Positions 49,650 to 57,932 of a stretch of DNA of 64,000 nt are shown here, piece by piece. The stretch covers positions 31,782-95,781 of the forward strand of contig JAVXQD010000003.1 of NCBI GenBank assembly GCA_036644375.1, written 5' to 3'. The stretch's first letter is position 1; every line of letters starts with the position of its first letter. The notes under the pieces were generated by a model that worked only from the letters and a program-made list of their open reading frames with translations, was not told the DNA's origin and did not search any database. A program made the translations under genes and the position numbers. Source of the DNA: CALWZE01 sp036644375. GTDB taxonomy: Bacteria; Bacillota; Clostridia; Oscillospirales; Ruminococcaceae.

Positions 49650-50366
49650 ATGTACGAGAATTTAAAAATACCAACAGATATACCCCAAAATTCCCTGGCG
49701 GATTTTGCGTACAATGTCATAAGAGAGAATATCATGGAATTCAGGCTTGTCCCGGGCAATGTAATCATTGAGGCTGAGCTGGCGGATATACTCAAGGTGA
49801 GCCGCACCCCCGTGCACGAGGCTGTTGCCCGCTTGCGGGATGACAGACTGATAAGCGTAATACCGAGAAAAGAGTCAAAGGTAACGCCTATAATGGTTCC
49901 TTATGTAAATGAGGGCGTTTTTATGAGATGCTGCATCGAGCCGGAAATCATTAAAATAGCAAGCAAAAATTTCGGAACCGAGGACAAGGTGGCACTGTCA
50001 AAAAATCTCGAATTGCAGAAGCAAATTCTTGATGAGGGTACCGAATTATACCGCTTTTACCCCATTGACGACGAATTTCACCGAATTTTGTACAAGGGCA
50101 CAAACAAGATGGAGACATATGCCATGGTTCAGAAAATGGTGACTCACCTCAATCGGGTGCGCTATCTTGTCAGGTATGAAGGGTCGTTCAACATTGAGGA
50201 AATGAGCTATGAAGACCATGCTGATATATTAAATATGATTTTCACAAATACGGTTATTGGGTTCGATTTGCACGATTACATGGAACGCCATATAGTGCGC
50301 TTTCAAACCAACATCAAGCTTCTTCGTGCAAAGTACCCAGATTATTTTGTAGACATTCAGCAGTAA
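49650..50366 (+). CDS. GntR-family (FCD-type) regulator (second)
   Basis: A 238-residue regulator. The winged helix has VPGNVIIEAELADILKVSR followed by TPVHEAVARLRDDRLISVIP (residues ~32-75); the FCD effector domain runs from about 95 to 230 with DDEFHRILYKG. It starts at ATG 49650 after GAGGTGAG. It lies between the first larA-like gene and the liv transporter, each carrying a TGATATATYA motif in front, so it probably controls the whole sugar-acid locus to 63.6 kb. It is clearly different from the regulator at 44388. Confidence 0.88.
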   Translation: MYENLKIPTDIPQNSLADFAYNVIRENIMEFRLVPGNVIIEAELADILKVSRTPVHEAVARLRDDRLISVIPRKESKVTPIMVPYVNEGVFMRCCIEPEIIKIASKNFGTEDKVALSKNLELQKQILDEGTELYRFYPIDDEFHRILYKGTNKMETYAMVQKMVTHLNRVRYLVRYEGSFNIEEMSYEDHADILNMIFTNTVIGFDLHDYMERHIVRFQTNIKLLRAKYPDYFVDIQQ

Positions 50367-50387
50367 TGCACTAAGAAAAGCGGGAAA

Positions 50388-50470
50388 TTGTAACAAAAAG
50401 TTACAACTATACTTTTTGCACAATTTTGAGTTGACAACCAAAAAATAAGTGGCTAATATATGATATATCA
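50388..50470 (+). promoter_or_regulatory. Promoter and operator of the liv operon
   Basis: TTGACA (50431-50436), 17 bases, TAATAT (50454-50459) is a strong promoter. The perfect palindrome TGATATATCA (50461-50470) covers the expected start site. Upstream, TTGTAAC-AAAAA-GTTACAA (50388-50406) is an inverted repeat that may be a second regulator site or end the gntR transcript. Confidence 0.7.
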
Positions 50471-50617
50471 GGGAGCGAGATAAACACAAAAATCCCGATA
50501 CCGAAAGCTCTTTAGCCGAATGCAAACTTTGCATTTTGAGTCGAATGACAAAAGAGATGCAAAAACAATATCGGCGCGAGGGAGTTCAAACTATCAAAAA
50601 ACAACAGAGGAGTACAC

Positions 50618-51841
50618 ATGAAAAAGAGAGTAATCGCATTACTTTTAGTTCTTGCATTGGCATTGTCTTTTGCAGCGTGCGGACCCAAGACCGAGGAGAC
50701 CACGGGAGAAGCACCTGCACCACAGGGCGAGACCTTTAAGCTCGGAGCATACTTCCAGCTTACCGGAGGAAATTCGGCATACGGTAATGAAGCATGGAAC
50801 GGTGTTCAGCTTGCAGTTAAGTACATCAACGAAAATGGCGGCATGAACGGTATGCCGATTGAAACAGTAGTATATGACACACAGGGTTCACCCGAAGAGG
50901 CTGTAAAGGTTGTCACAAAGATGATTCAGAATGACAACATCAACGCCTGCATCGGATCTATCAACTCGGGAGACGTTCTTGCGGCTGCTCCGTACCTGAA
51001 CAAGGCGGGCATCTACAACATAGGACTTGGCACCGCGGCATCGTGGATGAAGGAAGACTGGCCATTTGTTTTCCGCCCCACAATGAACAACGACACGGCT
51101 ACACCTCTTTGTGCAGACCTCCTTGCCGAGCTTGACTATAAGACAGTCGGCATTATAAACGGAATGGACGATGCTTCATTCGGCACTGCGAATTCATTCC
51201 AGGCAATGTGTGAAGAGAGAAAAATCGAAGTTGTCGCCCGTGAGCAGTTTGAAGCGACAGATACCGATTACAGCGCACAGATCGCCAAGATTTTGGCTGC
51301 TGAGCCCGACTGCGTATATATAGCGGTTATCGGCGATGTCGGCGGCCCGATGATAAAACAGCTTCGTCAGAACGGCTACAAGGGCATTATCTTTGATAAA
51401 GAGTCCTTCATGGCATCACAGATTGAAATTGCAGGTGCAGAAGCTTCAAACTACATCGCATTTGCAAATCCGTATGTAACATATAAGACAGTTGAAGAGT
51501 GCGATATCCCCATCGTTAAAGAGTATCTCCAGAGATACCAGGACGAATACGGCAAGATGGTCGAAACAGACTCCGCATATCGCGGCTGGGACGGAATGAT
51601 GGTTATATGGGAAGCCGGAAAGATTGCCGGCTCCAATGAGTCGGATGCTCTCCGTGAGGCAACCCACAAGGTTGTTATTGACGGTCTCGGCGGAAAACTC
51701 GATTTCACAAAGGGCAACAGAGAGGGATATAACGAGTTCAACAAATTTATCCTTGTCGACGGAAAGAACATCCTTTGGAGCAAATGGGTTGAGGGCGGCG
51801 GCTATGACGCATTTAAAACAGCTACAGGCAGAGATAAATAA
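50618..51841 (+). CDS. livK: Liv-type ABC transporter substrate-binding lipoprotein
   Basis: A 407-residue precursor with signal peptide MKKRVIALLLVLALALSFAAC; the last Cys is the lipidation site. The mature part is a type I periplasmic-binding fold of the leucine/hydrophobic-amino-acid family (FQLTGGNSAYGNEAWNGVQL, VYDTQGSPEEAVKVVTKMI, CIGSINSGDVLAAAPYLNKA). The sequence family includes binding proteins for amino acids, aromatic acids and other carboxylates. Placed within a larA/URO-D/dehydrogenase locus under a shared operator, a hydroxy- or sugar-acid ligand is at least as likely as an amino acid. A stable hairpin follows the gene. Confidence 0.88.
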   Translation: MKKRVIALLLVLALALSFAACGPKTEETTGEAPAPQGETFKLGAYFQLTGGNSAYGNEAWNGVQLAVKYINENGGMNGMPIETVVYDTQGSPEEAVKVVTKMIQNDNINACIGSINSGDVLAAAPYLNKAGIYNIGLGTAASWMKEDWPFVFRPTMNNDTATPLCADLLAELDYKTVGIINGMDDASFGTANSFQAMCEERKIEVVAREQFEATDTDYSAQIAKILAAEPDCVYIAVIGDVGGPMIKQLRQNGYKGIIFDKESFMASQIEIAGAEASNYIAFANPYVTYKTVEECDIPIVKEYLQRYQDEYGKMVETDSAYRGWDGMMVIWEAGKIAGSNESDALREATHKVVIDGLGGKLDFTKGNREGYNEFNKFILVDGKNILWSKWVEGGGYDAFKTATGRDK

Positions 51842-51894
51842 TCAAATCGGCACAGCGAAAATTCAGATGCTTTAATAGCGTTAAAGTCTCAGCG

Positions 51895-51931
51895 AGAACG
51901 GGCGAAAAGATAAGTTGTTTTCGCCCGTTCT
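51895..51931 (+). terminator. Intercistronic hairpin after livK
   Basis: AGAACGGGCGAAAA (51895-51908) pairs perfectly with TTTTCGCCCGTTCT (51918-51931) over a 9-base loop, followed by TAAATTTTA. It probably stops part of the transcripts or protects livK mRNA, favouring high binding-protein levels. Confidence 0.75.
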
Positions 51932-52015
51932 TAAATTTTACGGAATCGAAAAGTACCGGTTTGTCCGGCATTTAAACAAGAGATCAACAAATCTTCCAAG
52001 TAAGGAGAGGGAAAT

Positions 52016-52891
52016 ATGCTTCTAAAATTAATCATTTCCGGTCTTGTACTCGGCAGCATATATGGATTGATAGCATTGGGATACAGCCTCATTTACAAGG
52101 CTTCCGGCCTTATGAGCTTTGTTCAGGGCGACATAATGACGCTTGGCGCATTCATGGGCTTGACATTCTACCGTATACTCAATCTGCCGTTTTTAGTATC
52201 GTTTTTACTCACTTTCGCGTGTGCGTTTTTATTTGGCGTAATCCTTGAAAAAGGCGTTATAAAACAGCTTTTAAAGAAAAATGTCATGGCAATTTATGTT
52301 GTTCTTGCCACAATTGCCATTTCTTACATAATACAAAACGGCTCCCAGCTTATCTGGGGCACGACCTCACAGTACTTCCCCTCGATTTTTAATGTCACAA
52401 GCATTGACCTGTTCGGAGCTTCAGTTCAGCCTGAGGCGCTGCTTTGCCTTATCGCCGCATTCATCTGTATGATGCTTTTGCATTTCTTTATGACAAAGAC
52501 AAAGCTCGGCACAGCCATGCGCGCATCTGCCATGGATCCTATGGCGGCTGAGAGCTGCGGCATAAACACCTCGCTGAGCACTGGAATAACATGGGGTCTG
52601 TCCGCCGGACTTGCGTCTGTTGCGGGAATGCTCATCGGGCCTATGTACGGAGTTTATTCAACACTCGGTGCAACAATCGGGCGCAAGGGCTTTTCAGGCG
52701 CTGTTATCGGCGGCTATGGCAATATGTACGGCGCAATGGTCGGAGGACTTATCCTCGGACTTGCGGAAACCTTGGTTGCCGGATATCTTTCCTCTACCTA
52801 CAAGAACTTAATTGCATATGTTCTCCTCATTCTGTTCCTGTTCCTCAAGCCCACGGGAATATTCAATGAACGTGCTATCCAGGACGTTTAA
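52016..52891 (+). CDS. livH: Liv-type ABC transporter permease
   Basis: A 291-residue membrane protein with about eight hydrophobic segments. LVLGSIYGLIALGYSLIYKA at the N terminus and MRASAMDPMAAESCGINTSL (the EAA-like loop, residues ~165-185) are typical of LivH. GAVIGGYGNMYGAMVGGLIL follows near the end. AAGGAGAGGG precedes the ATG. It pairs with LivM, encoded 46 bases later. Confidence 0.92.
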   Translation: MLLKLIISGLVLGSIYGLIALGYSLIYKASGLMSFVQGDIMTLGAFMGLTFYRILNLPFLVSFLLTFACAFLFGVILEKGVIKQLLKKNVMAIYVVLATIAISYIIQNGSQLIWGTTSQYFPSIFNVTSIDLFGASVQPEALLCLIAAFICMMLLHFFMTKTKLGTAMRASAMDPMAAESCGINTSLSTGITWGLSAGLASVAGMLIGPMYGVYSTLGATIGRKGFSGAVIGGYGNMYGAMVGGLILGLAETLVAGYLSSTYKNLIAYVLLILFLFLKPTGIFNERAIQDV

Positions 52892-52937
52892 TAATGACGA
52901 TTGACAAAACAATTAAGAAAGCAAGGAGGAACTGAAC

Positions 52938-53954
52938 TTGAAAAGTTTATTTAATGCTCAAAATAAAAAGAAGACTACACTTGCCATTGTTGCGGTTTTG
53001 GCTCTGATTTTCCCGTTGATTTTCAGATCGGAGTTTACACTTTATCTATGCTGCACCATTGAGCTGTATATCATCGCGGTTTCCGGACTGGACATCGTGT
53101 TCGGCTATTGCGGACAGATTTCTCTCGGTCATGCGGCGTTCTTTGCAATCGGAGCCTATGGTTCGGCGATTCTTCATCAATACTTAGGTATTCCTATATT
53201 GCTCACAATGATAATTGCGGCAATTTTCGCAACTTTAATCGGAGCGCTGCTGGCATATCCGGCATCAAAGCTGGTTTTTCACTTTCTTTCACTCGCGACA
53301 GTGGCGTTCGGAGAAATTGTATATCAGCTGATTCTTCATTCGCCGGGCGGAATAACCGGAGACTTCTACGGCCTTTTCTCGGACAGGCTGGATATCTTCG
53401 GATACGAGCTTGATACATTCGGAAAATACTATTATTTCGGACTCATATGCGTTGTTGTTTTTCTTACGGTCAAGCATTTTCTCGTCAATTCAAAAACAGG
53501 GCGCGCTTTTACCGCAATCCGCGAAAATACACACGCCGCAAACGGAATGGGCGTAAATGTAAGAAAATACAAGGTTATGGCTTTTGCAACGAGTGCGTTC
53601 TTCACAGCCTATGCAGGAGCTATGTATATGCATATGGTCGGCTTCGTACATCCTGATCAGTTTTTGCAGAAGCAATCGGTGCTGTTCCTGACAATGCTCT
53701 TATTCGGCGGCTCGGGCTCACTGCTCGGTCCTGTGGTGGGTGTTGTTTCGGTTGAGGTTCTCATTGAGATGATTCGCTCATTGCAGGAATATCAGGGATT
53801 TGTCTATGGAGTTCTTCTTCTGATTGTTATTGTTGCTCTTCCCGGAGGTCTGTATGGAGGCATCAAGGATGTCTATGCCTACATTAAAGGAAAAATCGTG
53901 AAGAAAAATGATGTAACGGCTGTAAATGGAGGTGACCGCGATGCTGAAAGCTGA
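52938..53954 (+). CDS. livM: Liv-type ABC transporter permease
   Basis: A 338-residue membrane protein with 8-9 hydrophobic segments. It starts with TTG at 52938 behind AAGGAGG (M in the translated product). Characteristic LivM stretches are DIVFGYCGQISLGHAAFFAI, TAIRENTHAANGMGVNVRKY and LLFGGSGSLLGPVVGV. The hydrophilic tail KIVKKNDVTAVNGG overlaps the next gene by 14 bases. Confidence 0.92.
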   Translation: MKSLFNAQNKKKTTLAIVAVLALIFPLIFRSEFTLYLCCTIELYIIAVSGLDIVFGYCGQISLGHAAFFAIGAYGSAILHQYLGIPILLTMIIAAIFATLIGALLAYPASKLVFHFLSLATVAFGEIVYQLILHSPGGITGDFYGLFSDRLDIFGYELDTFGKYYYFGLICVVVFLTVKHFLVNSKTGRAFTAIRENTHAANGMGVNVRKYKVMAFATSAFFTAYAGAMYMHMVGFVHPDQFLQKQSVLFLTMLLFGGSGSLLGPVVGVVSVEVLIEMIRSLQEYQGFVYGVLLLIVIVALPGGLYGGIKDVYAYIKGKIVKKNDVTAVNGGDRDAES

Positions 53955-54693
53955 TAATGTTACTATCCGTTTCGGAGGACTTACCGCCGTTGACCATGTC
54001 AGCATGGACATTGCTGCGAACAAAATCACGGGTCTGATCGGACCGAACGGTGCCGGAAAGACAACGTTTTTTAACAGTATAAGCGGCGTGTATGTCCCTG
54101 ACGAGGGTTCGGTCATATTTGACGGCAAGCGTATCGACGGCAAAAAACCGTACCAGATCAATGCCGCAGGCATATCCCGCACGTATCAGGTAATAAATTT
54201 GTTTTGGAAAATGGATGTGCTCGACAACGTACTTGTGGGGATGCACTCCAAGCTTAAGTCAGGCTATCTTGCGGATATGTTCCGCCTTCCGAAACAGCGC
54301 AAGGAAGAAAAGGAAGCACATGAAAGTGCGATGAAATGGCTTGATTTTGCAGGATTAACAGCCTATGCCAATGAGCCGGCATCAAACCTCTCATATGGTA
54401 AACAGCGCCTTTTGGAAATTGTCCGTGGACTCGCAAGCGAGCCTAAGCTGATTTTGCTTGATGAGCCGGCCGCAGGCATGAACTCAACCGAGAAAAAAGA
54501 GCTTGATGAGCTGCTGAAAAAGATTATCAAAATGGGAGTCACTATATTGATGATTGAGCACGACATGAAGCTGATGATGGATGTTTGCGACTATATTTAT
54601 GTTTTGAACGACGGCAAGCTTCTCGCTCACGGAGTGCCGAAGGAAATTCAGAACAATCCTGATGTTATTACCGCATATTTGGGAGGTGAGTAA
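53941..54693 (+). CDS. livG: Liv-type ABC transporter ATPase LivG
   Basis: A 250-residue ATPase from ATG 53941, which has GGAGGTG nine bases upstream; the ATG at 53926 lies before that site. Walker A is GPNGAGKTTF, the signature NLSYGKQRLLEIVRGLA, Walker B ILLDEPAAGMNSTE, and the switch His is in IEHDMKLMMD, all standard for LivG. It overlaps livM and is followed by livF after 2 bases. Confidence 0.93.
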   Translation: MLKADNVTIRFGGLTAVDHVSMDIAANKITGLIGPNGAGKTTFFNSISGVYVPDEGSVIFDGKRIDGKKPYQINAAGISRTYQVINLFWKMDVLDNVLVGMHSKLKSGYLADMFRLPKQRKEEKEAHESAMKWLDFAGLTAYANEPASNLSYGKQRLLEIVRGLASEPKLILLDEPAAGMNSTEKKELDELLKKIIKMGVTILMIEHDMKLMMDVCDYIYVLNDGKLLAHGVPKEIQNNPDVITAYLGGE

Positions 54694-54695
54694 GC

Positions 54696-55415
54696 ATGGC
54701 GCCAATGTTGGAACTAATTGATTTTCATTATTATTACGGAAATATCCACTCGGTTAAGGGAATTGATCTGCATGTCAATGAGGGTGAAATGGTTACTCTT
54801 ATCGGCGCAAACGGCGCGGGAAAAACCACGACTATGCAATCGATTTCAGGGCTTACCAGTGCGCACGGAGTCCGTGGAAAAATAATCTTTAACGGCAAAG
54901 AAATACAGTCAATGAGCGGCAACAAAATTTCCTCGCTCGGTCTGATTCAGGTTTTGGAGGGACGCCATGTCTTTTCAAAATTGACAGTCGAGGAAAACCT
55001 GATGACAGGCGCATATATGCGCAAGGACACCAAGGGAATAAAGGATGACATCGATGATGTTTACCGCAGATTCCCGCGTCTGCTTGAAAGACGTACGCAA
55101 GCAGGCGGCACACTTTCCGGCGGAGAGCAGCAGATGCTTGCAATGGGGCGCGCACTTATGGCTCGCCCGAAGCTGTTGATGCTTGACGAGCCGTCAATGG
55201 GTCTTGCTCCGCTGATTGTAAAAGAAATCTTTGTGGCAATTAACGACATAAACAAAAGCGGAACGACGGTTTTGTTTGTGGAACAGAACTCGAAAATTGC
55301 GCTTTCGACAGCAGATCGCGGGTATGTTATGCAGACCGGAGAAATGGTTATGCATGATACATGCGCAAATCTCATGACCAATGAAGACATAAAAAAGGCA
55401 TATCTGGGAGGCTGA
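54696..55415 (+). CDS. livF: Liv-type ABC transporter ATPase LivF
   Basis: A 239-residue ATPase. Walker A GANGAGKTTT, Q-loop LIQVLEGRHVF, signature LSGGEQQMLAMGRALM, Walker B LMLDEPSMGLAP and the switch region FVEQNSKIALSTADRGYVM are all present. It forms the ATPase pair with LivG. Last gene of the transporter group; a terminator-like stem follows within 35 bases. Confidence 0.93.
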   Translation: MAPMLELIDFHYYYGNIHSVKGIDLHVNEGEMVTLIGANGAGKTTTMQSISGLTSAHGVRGKIIFNGKEIQSMSGNKISSLGLIQVLEGRHVFSKLTVEENLMTGAYMRKDTKGIKDDIDDVYRRFPRLLERRTQAGGTLSGGEQQMLAMGRALMARPKLLMLDEPSMGLAPLIVKEIFVAINDINKSGTTVLFVEQNSKIALSTADRGYVMQTGEMVMHDTCANLMTNEDIKKAYLGG

Positions 55416-55447
55416 GTCCCACCGCGTCAGATATGCGGAAACTTGAA

Positions 55448-55496
55448 AAAGAAACAAAGGAGCAAGCGTTTTCGGCTTTCCTGTTGTTTCTTTTTT
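55448..55496 (+). terminator. Terminator after livF
   Basis: AAAGAAACAA-AGGA (about 55449-55462) pairs with TCCT-G-TTGTTTC (about 55478-55490), and the last arm runs into TTTTTT. One or two bulges. It may be partial, since the next gene is on the same strand with no clear promoter. Confidence 0.6.
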
Positions 55497-55551
55497 AACG
55501 AGTTATAAAAGCCCGTTATGGCAGTAACATTTAAGAGTCAAAGGAGAAAAA

Positions 55552-56574
55552 ATGAAAGCAGTAGTTGTGGAAAGCCCGTTTAATATTAAAATATCAGATG
55601 TTCCGGCTCCGAAAATCGAGAACCCCGATGAGGTGCTCATCAAGGTGAAATGCGGCGGAATTTGCGGATCCGATATCGGAATTTATAAGGGAACAAACTC
55701 CCTCGCGTCCTATCCGAGAATTATCGGCCATGAGTTTGGCGGGTTTGTAGAAGCGGTCGGCTCAAAGGTTAAAAATCTCAAGGTCGGTGATTTGGTTGCG
55801 GTTGACCCTGTGCGCCCTTGCGGTCACTGCTATGCCTGCACACATGACAGATACAATGTTTGCAATGACCTTGAGGTAATCGGAGTGCATCGTGACGGCG
55901 GCTTTGCAGAGTATGCGGTGGCGCCGGAGAAAAACGTGTACAAGCTTGACCCGAACAAGGTTCCCGCGGAGCTTAGCTGCCTTGTAGAGCCATACAGCAT
56001 AGGAGTGCAGGTCAACTGCAGAGCGGAGATAACAGCGGACGACAAGGTGCTGATTATGGGCTCCGGTCCTATCGGATGCTCAATTATGCAGGTTGCAAAA
56101 TCGCGCGGCGCGTGGGTAATGATGACCGATATCGAGGACAAAAGACTTGAAAAAGCAAAAGATATGGGCGCCGACCTTGTTGTAAATGTAAAGCATGAGG
56201 ACCTTGAGAAAATTGTTATGGAAAACACAAACAACGAGGGGATTCCCGTTGTTGTGGACAGCGTTTGCTCGCTTGAATCGCTGCCGCAGGCAATGGAACT
56301 TGCCTGTCCTGCGGGTCGTGTAATCTGCCTGGGACTTCGCTCGGAGCCGTCGCAGATTCCGATGGTCAACTTCACGAAAAAAGAACTTGATGTGCGTGGC
56401 TCACGCGTCAACAAGGGGCGTTTTCCGGAGGTTATCGAGCTGTTTGAAAAGGGGCTTGTAACACCCGCCAAAATGCGCACCCATACTTTCCCGTTCGAAA
56501 AAATAACCGATGCGCTTGATTTTCTCAAGGAGCATCCGGAGGATGTCTGCAAAATTACACTAAGTTTTGATTGA
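55552..56574 (+). CDS. Zinc-dependent dehydrogenase, L-idonate/L-galactonate 5-dehydrogenase type (second)
   Basis: A 340-residue medium-chain dehydrogenase. Catalytic zinc: CGGICGSDIGIYKG and GHEFGGFVEAVG; structural zinc: CGHCYACTHDRYNVC; NAD fold: VLIMGSGPIGCSIMQVAK. It resembles the LgoD/IdnD/YjjN group that oxidises the 5-hydroxyl of aldonates and is a paralogue of the product of 43143. AAAGGAG precedes the ATG. It is followed by a URO-D-family gene after 28 bases, and they likely share a transcript. Confidence 0.85.
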   Translation: MKAVVVESPFNIKISDVPAPKIENPDEVLIKVKCGGICGSDIGIYKGTNSLASYPRIIGHEFGGFVEAVGSKVKNLKVGDLVAVDPVRPCGHCYACTHDRYNVCNDLEVIGVHRDGGFAEYAVAPEKNVYKLDPNKVPAELSCLVEPYSIGVQVNCRAEITADDKVLIMGSGPIGCSIMQVAKSRGAWVMMTDIEDKRLEKAKDMGADLVVNVKHEDLEKIVMENTNNEGIPVVVDSVCSLESLPQAMELACPAGRVICLGLRSEPSQIPMVNFTKKELDVRGSRVNKGRFPEVIELFEKGLVTPAKMRTHTFPFEKITDALDFLKEHPEDVCKITLSFD

Positions 56575-56602
56575 TTCGGTCACATAATTTAGGAGAGCAA
56601 TT

Positions 56603-57724
56603 ATGACGTCAAAGGAACGAGTTTTACTCGCGCTCAATCACCAAGAGGCGGACAGAGTGCCGCTTGATATCGGCGGAATTAACAACACTGCAATGCACAG
56701 CACAACCGAGAAAGCTATAAAGAAGCTCTATGGGCTGAAGGATAACGGAACGCTGATTCGTTCGGACGAGCAGCTGATTTCCGTGCCGGATCAGAGCGTA
56801 ATTGACTTTTTCAACATCGACACATGTTCAATTTATATGCGTGAGAACCGCCCGTGGACAGACAACAAAGACGGTACCTATAAAAACATGTGGGGCATAG
56901 ACCTCAAGCTCAATCCGGACGGCTACTATTACAATATGGTCGGTCATCCTCTTGAGAATGTCGAGGATATCGAGGATTTGGATTCATGGGATTTCCCGGA
57001 ACCGAATGAATATATGATAGAGGGGCTGTCCGAGAGGATTGACGCCAACAAGGACAAATGCTGCATTTTAGAGGGATTTCGCGAATGCATGTTCGGAATT
57101 CCGTCATGGCTTCGCAGAAACGAGAATTTTTATGCGGACCTTGTTGCAGATCCGGAGCTGTCAGATGCACTTCACGAGAAATTGCTCGACGGTTACATAA
57201 AGTGGATTGACTACGTGATGCCGCGCATAGGCAGCGGCATAGATGTGGTGAAATTTGCGGATGATTTGGGGACTCAGCAGAGCACAATCTGCAATCCGAC
57301 TACGTATCGTGAGCGCATAAAGCCGTTTCAAAAGAAGCTGTATATGCACGTGAAGGATAAATATCATAAACCCGTGCTGCTTCACAGCTGCGGAGCCATA
57401 AGCGATATAATCGGAGATCTTATTGACATAGGTGTCGATGCGATTAATCCGGTGCAGATTTCGGCAAGGGGAATGGAGCCGGAGGGACTCAAAAAGAGAT
57501 TCGGCAGCAACATTACCTTCTGGGGCGGAGGTGTTGACACTCAGCACACGCTCGGTGAGGGCACTATTGAGCAGATCAAAGCAGAGGTCAAAAAAAATAT
57601 GGGCGTGTTCAAGCCGAACGGCGGGTTTGTGTTTACGCAAGTTCACAATATACAGCCCAATGTCCCTATTGAAAATATTATGGCGATGTGGGAAGCGTTT
57701 AAGGAAAATGCGGATTACCGATAA
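56603..57724 (+). CDS. Uroporphyrinogen-decarboxylase-superfamily protein (second)
   Basis: A 373-residue TIM-barrel protein starting MTSKERVLLALNHQEADRVP, the usual opening of the MtaA/URO-D-like methyltransferase branch. It has the zinc-type motif LLHSCGAISDIIGDLIDIG (HxCG) and FGSNITFWGGGVDTQHTL; where classical MtaA proteins have the third zinc Cys, this one has VHNIQPNVP, so a His may replace it. Such proteins move methyl groups with corrinoid proteins, but no corrinoid protein is encoded nearby. Its pairing with a LarA-like gene repeats that at 47-49.5 kb. Not hemE by context. Confidence 0.8.
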   Translation: MTSKERVLLALNHQEADRVPLDIGGINNTAMHSTTEKAIKKLYGLKDNGTLIRSDEQLISVPDQSVIDFFNIDTCSIYMRENRPWTDNKDGTYKNMWGIDLKLNPDGYYYNMVGHPLENVEDIEDLDSWDFPEPNEYMIEGLSERIDANKDKCCILEGFRECMFGIPSWLRRNENFYADLVADPELSDALHEKLLDGYIKWIDYVMPRIGSGIDVVKFADDLGTQQSTICNPTTYRERIKPFQKKLYMHVKDKYHKPVLLHSCGAISDIIGDLIDIGVDAINPVQISARGMEPEGLKKRFGSNITFWGGGVDTQHTLGEGTIEQIKAEVKKNMGVFKPNGGFVFTQVHNIQPNVPIENIMAMWEAFKENADYR

Positions 57725-57778
57725 TATTAAAACGCAAGGGGCTGAGACACAATAGCCCTGTAAAAAAAATATTGAACA

Positions 57779-57827
57779 AAAAAGCACTTGATTCCGGGCT
57801 GTCAAAGTCCGTCTTCAAGTGCTTTTT
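57779..57827. terminator. Terminator between the second URO-D and LarA-like genes
   Basis: AAAAAGCACTTGA (57779-57791) and TCAAGTGCTTTTT (57815-57827) are perfectly complementary, with an inner CGGGCT/AGTCCG stem. T tract present on the plus strand and, as A run, for the converging gene. Confidence 0.85.
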
Positions 57828-57932
57828 GTAATTTGAAAGTTGTTTCTTTATGCTGTATTCGAGAAAACATGCCTATGGAAAGGCCATGCAGAACTAACTG
57901 TAAATACTATCTCGGTCAAAAGGGCATTGTAC

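Noticed and set aside
56603..57724. hemE, uroporphyrinogen decarboxylase of haem synthesis
   Set aside because: It has the HxCG motif of the methyltransferase branch and sugar-acid gene neighbours, so only superfamily membership is claimed.
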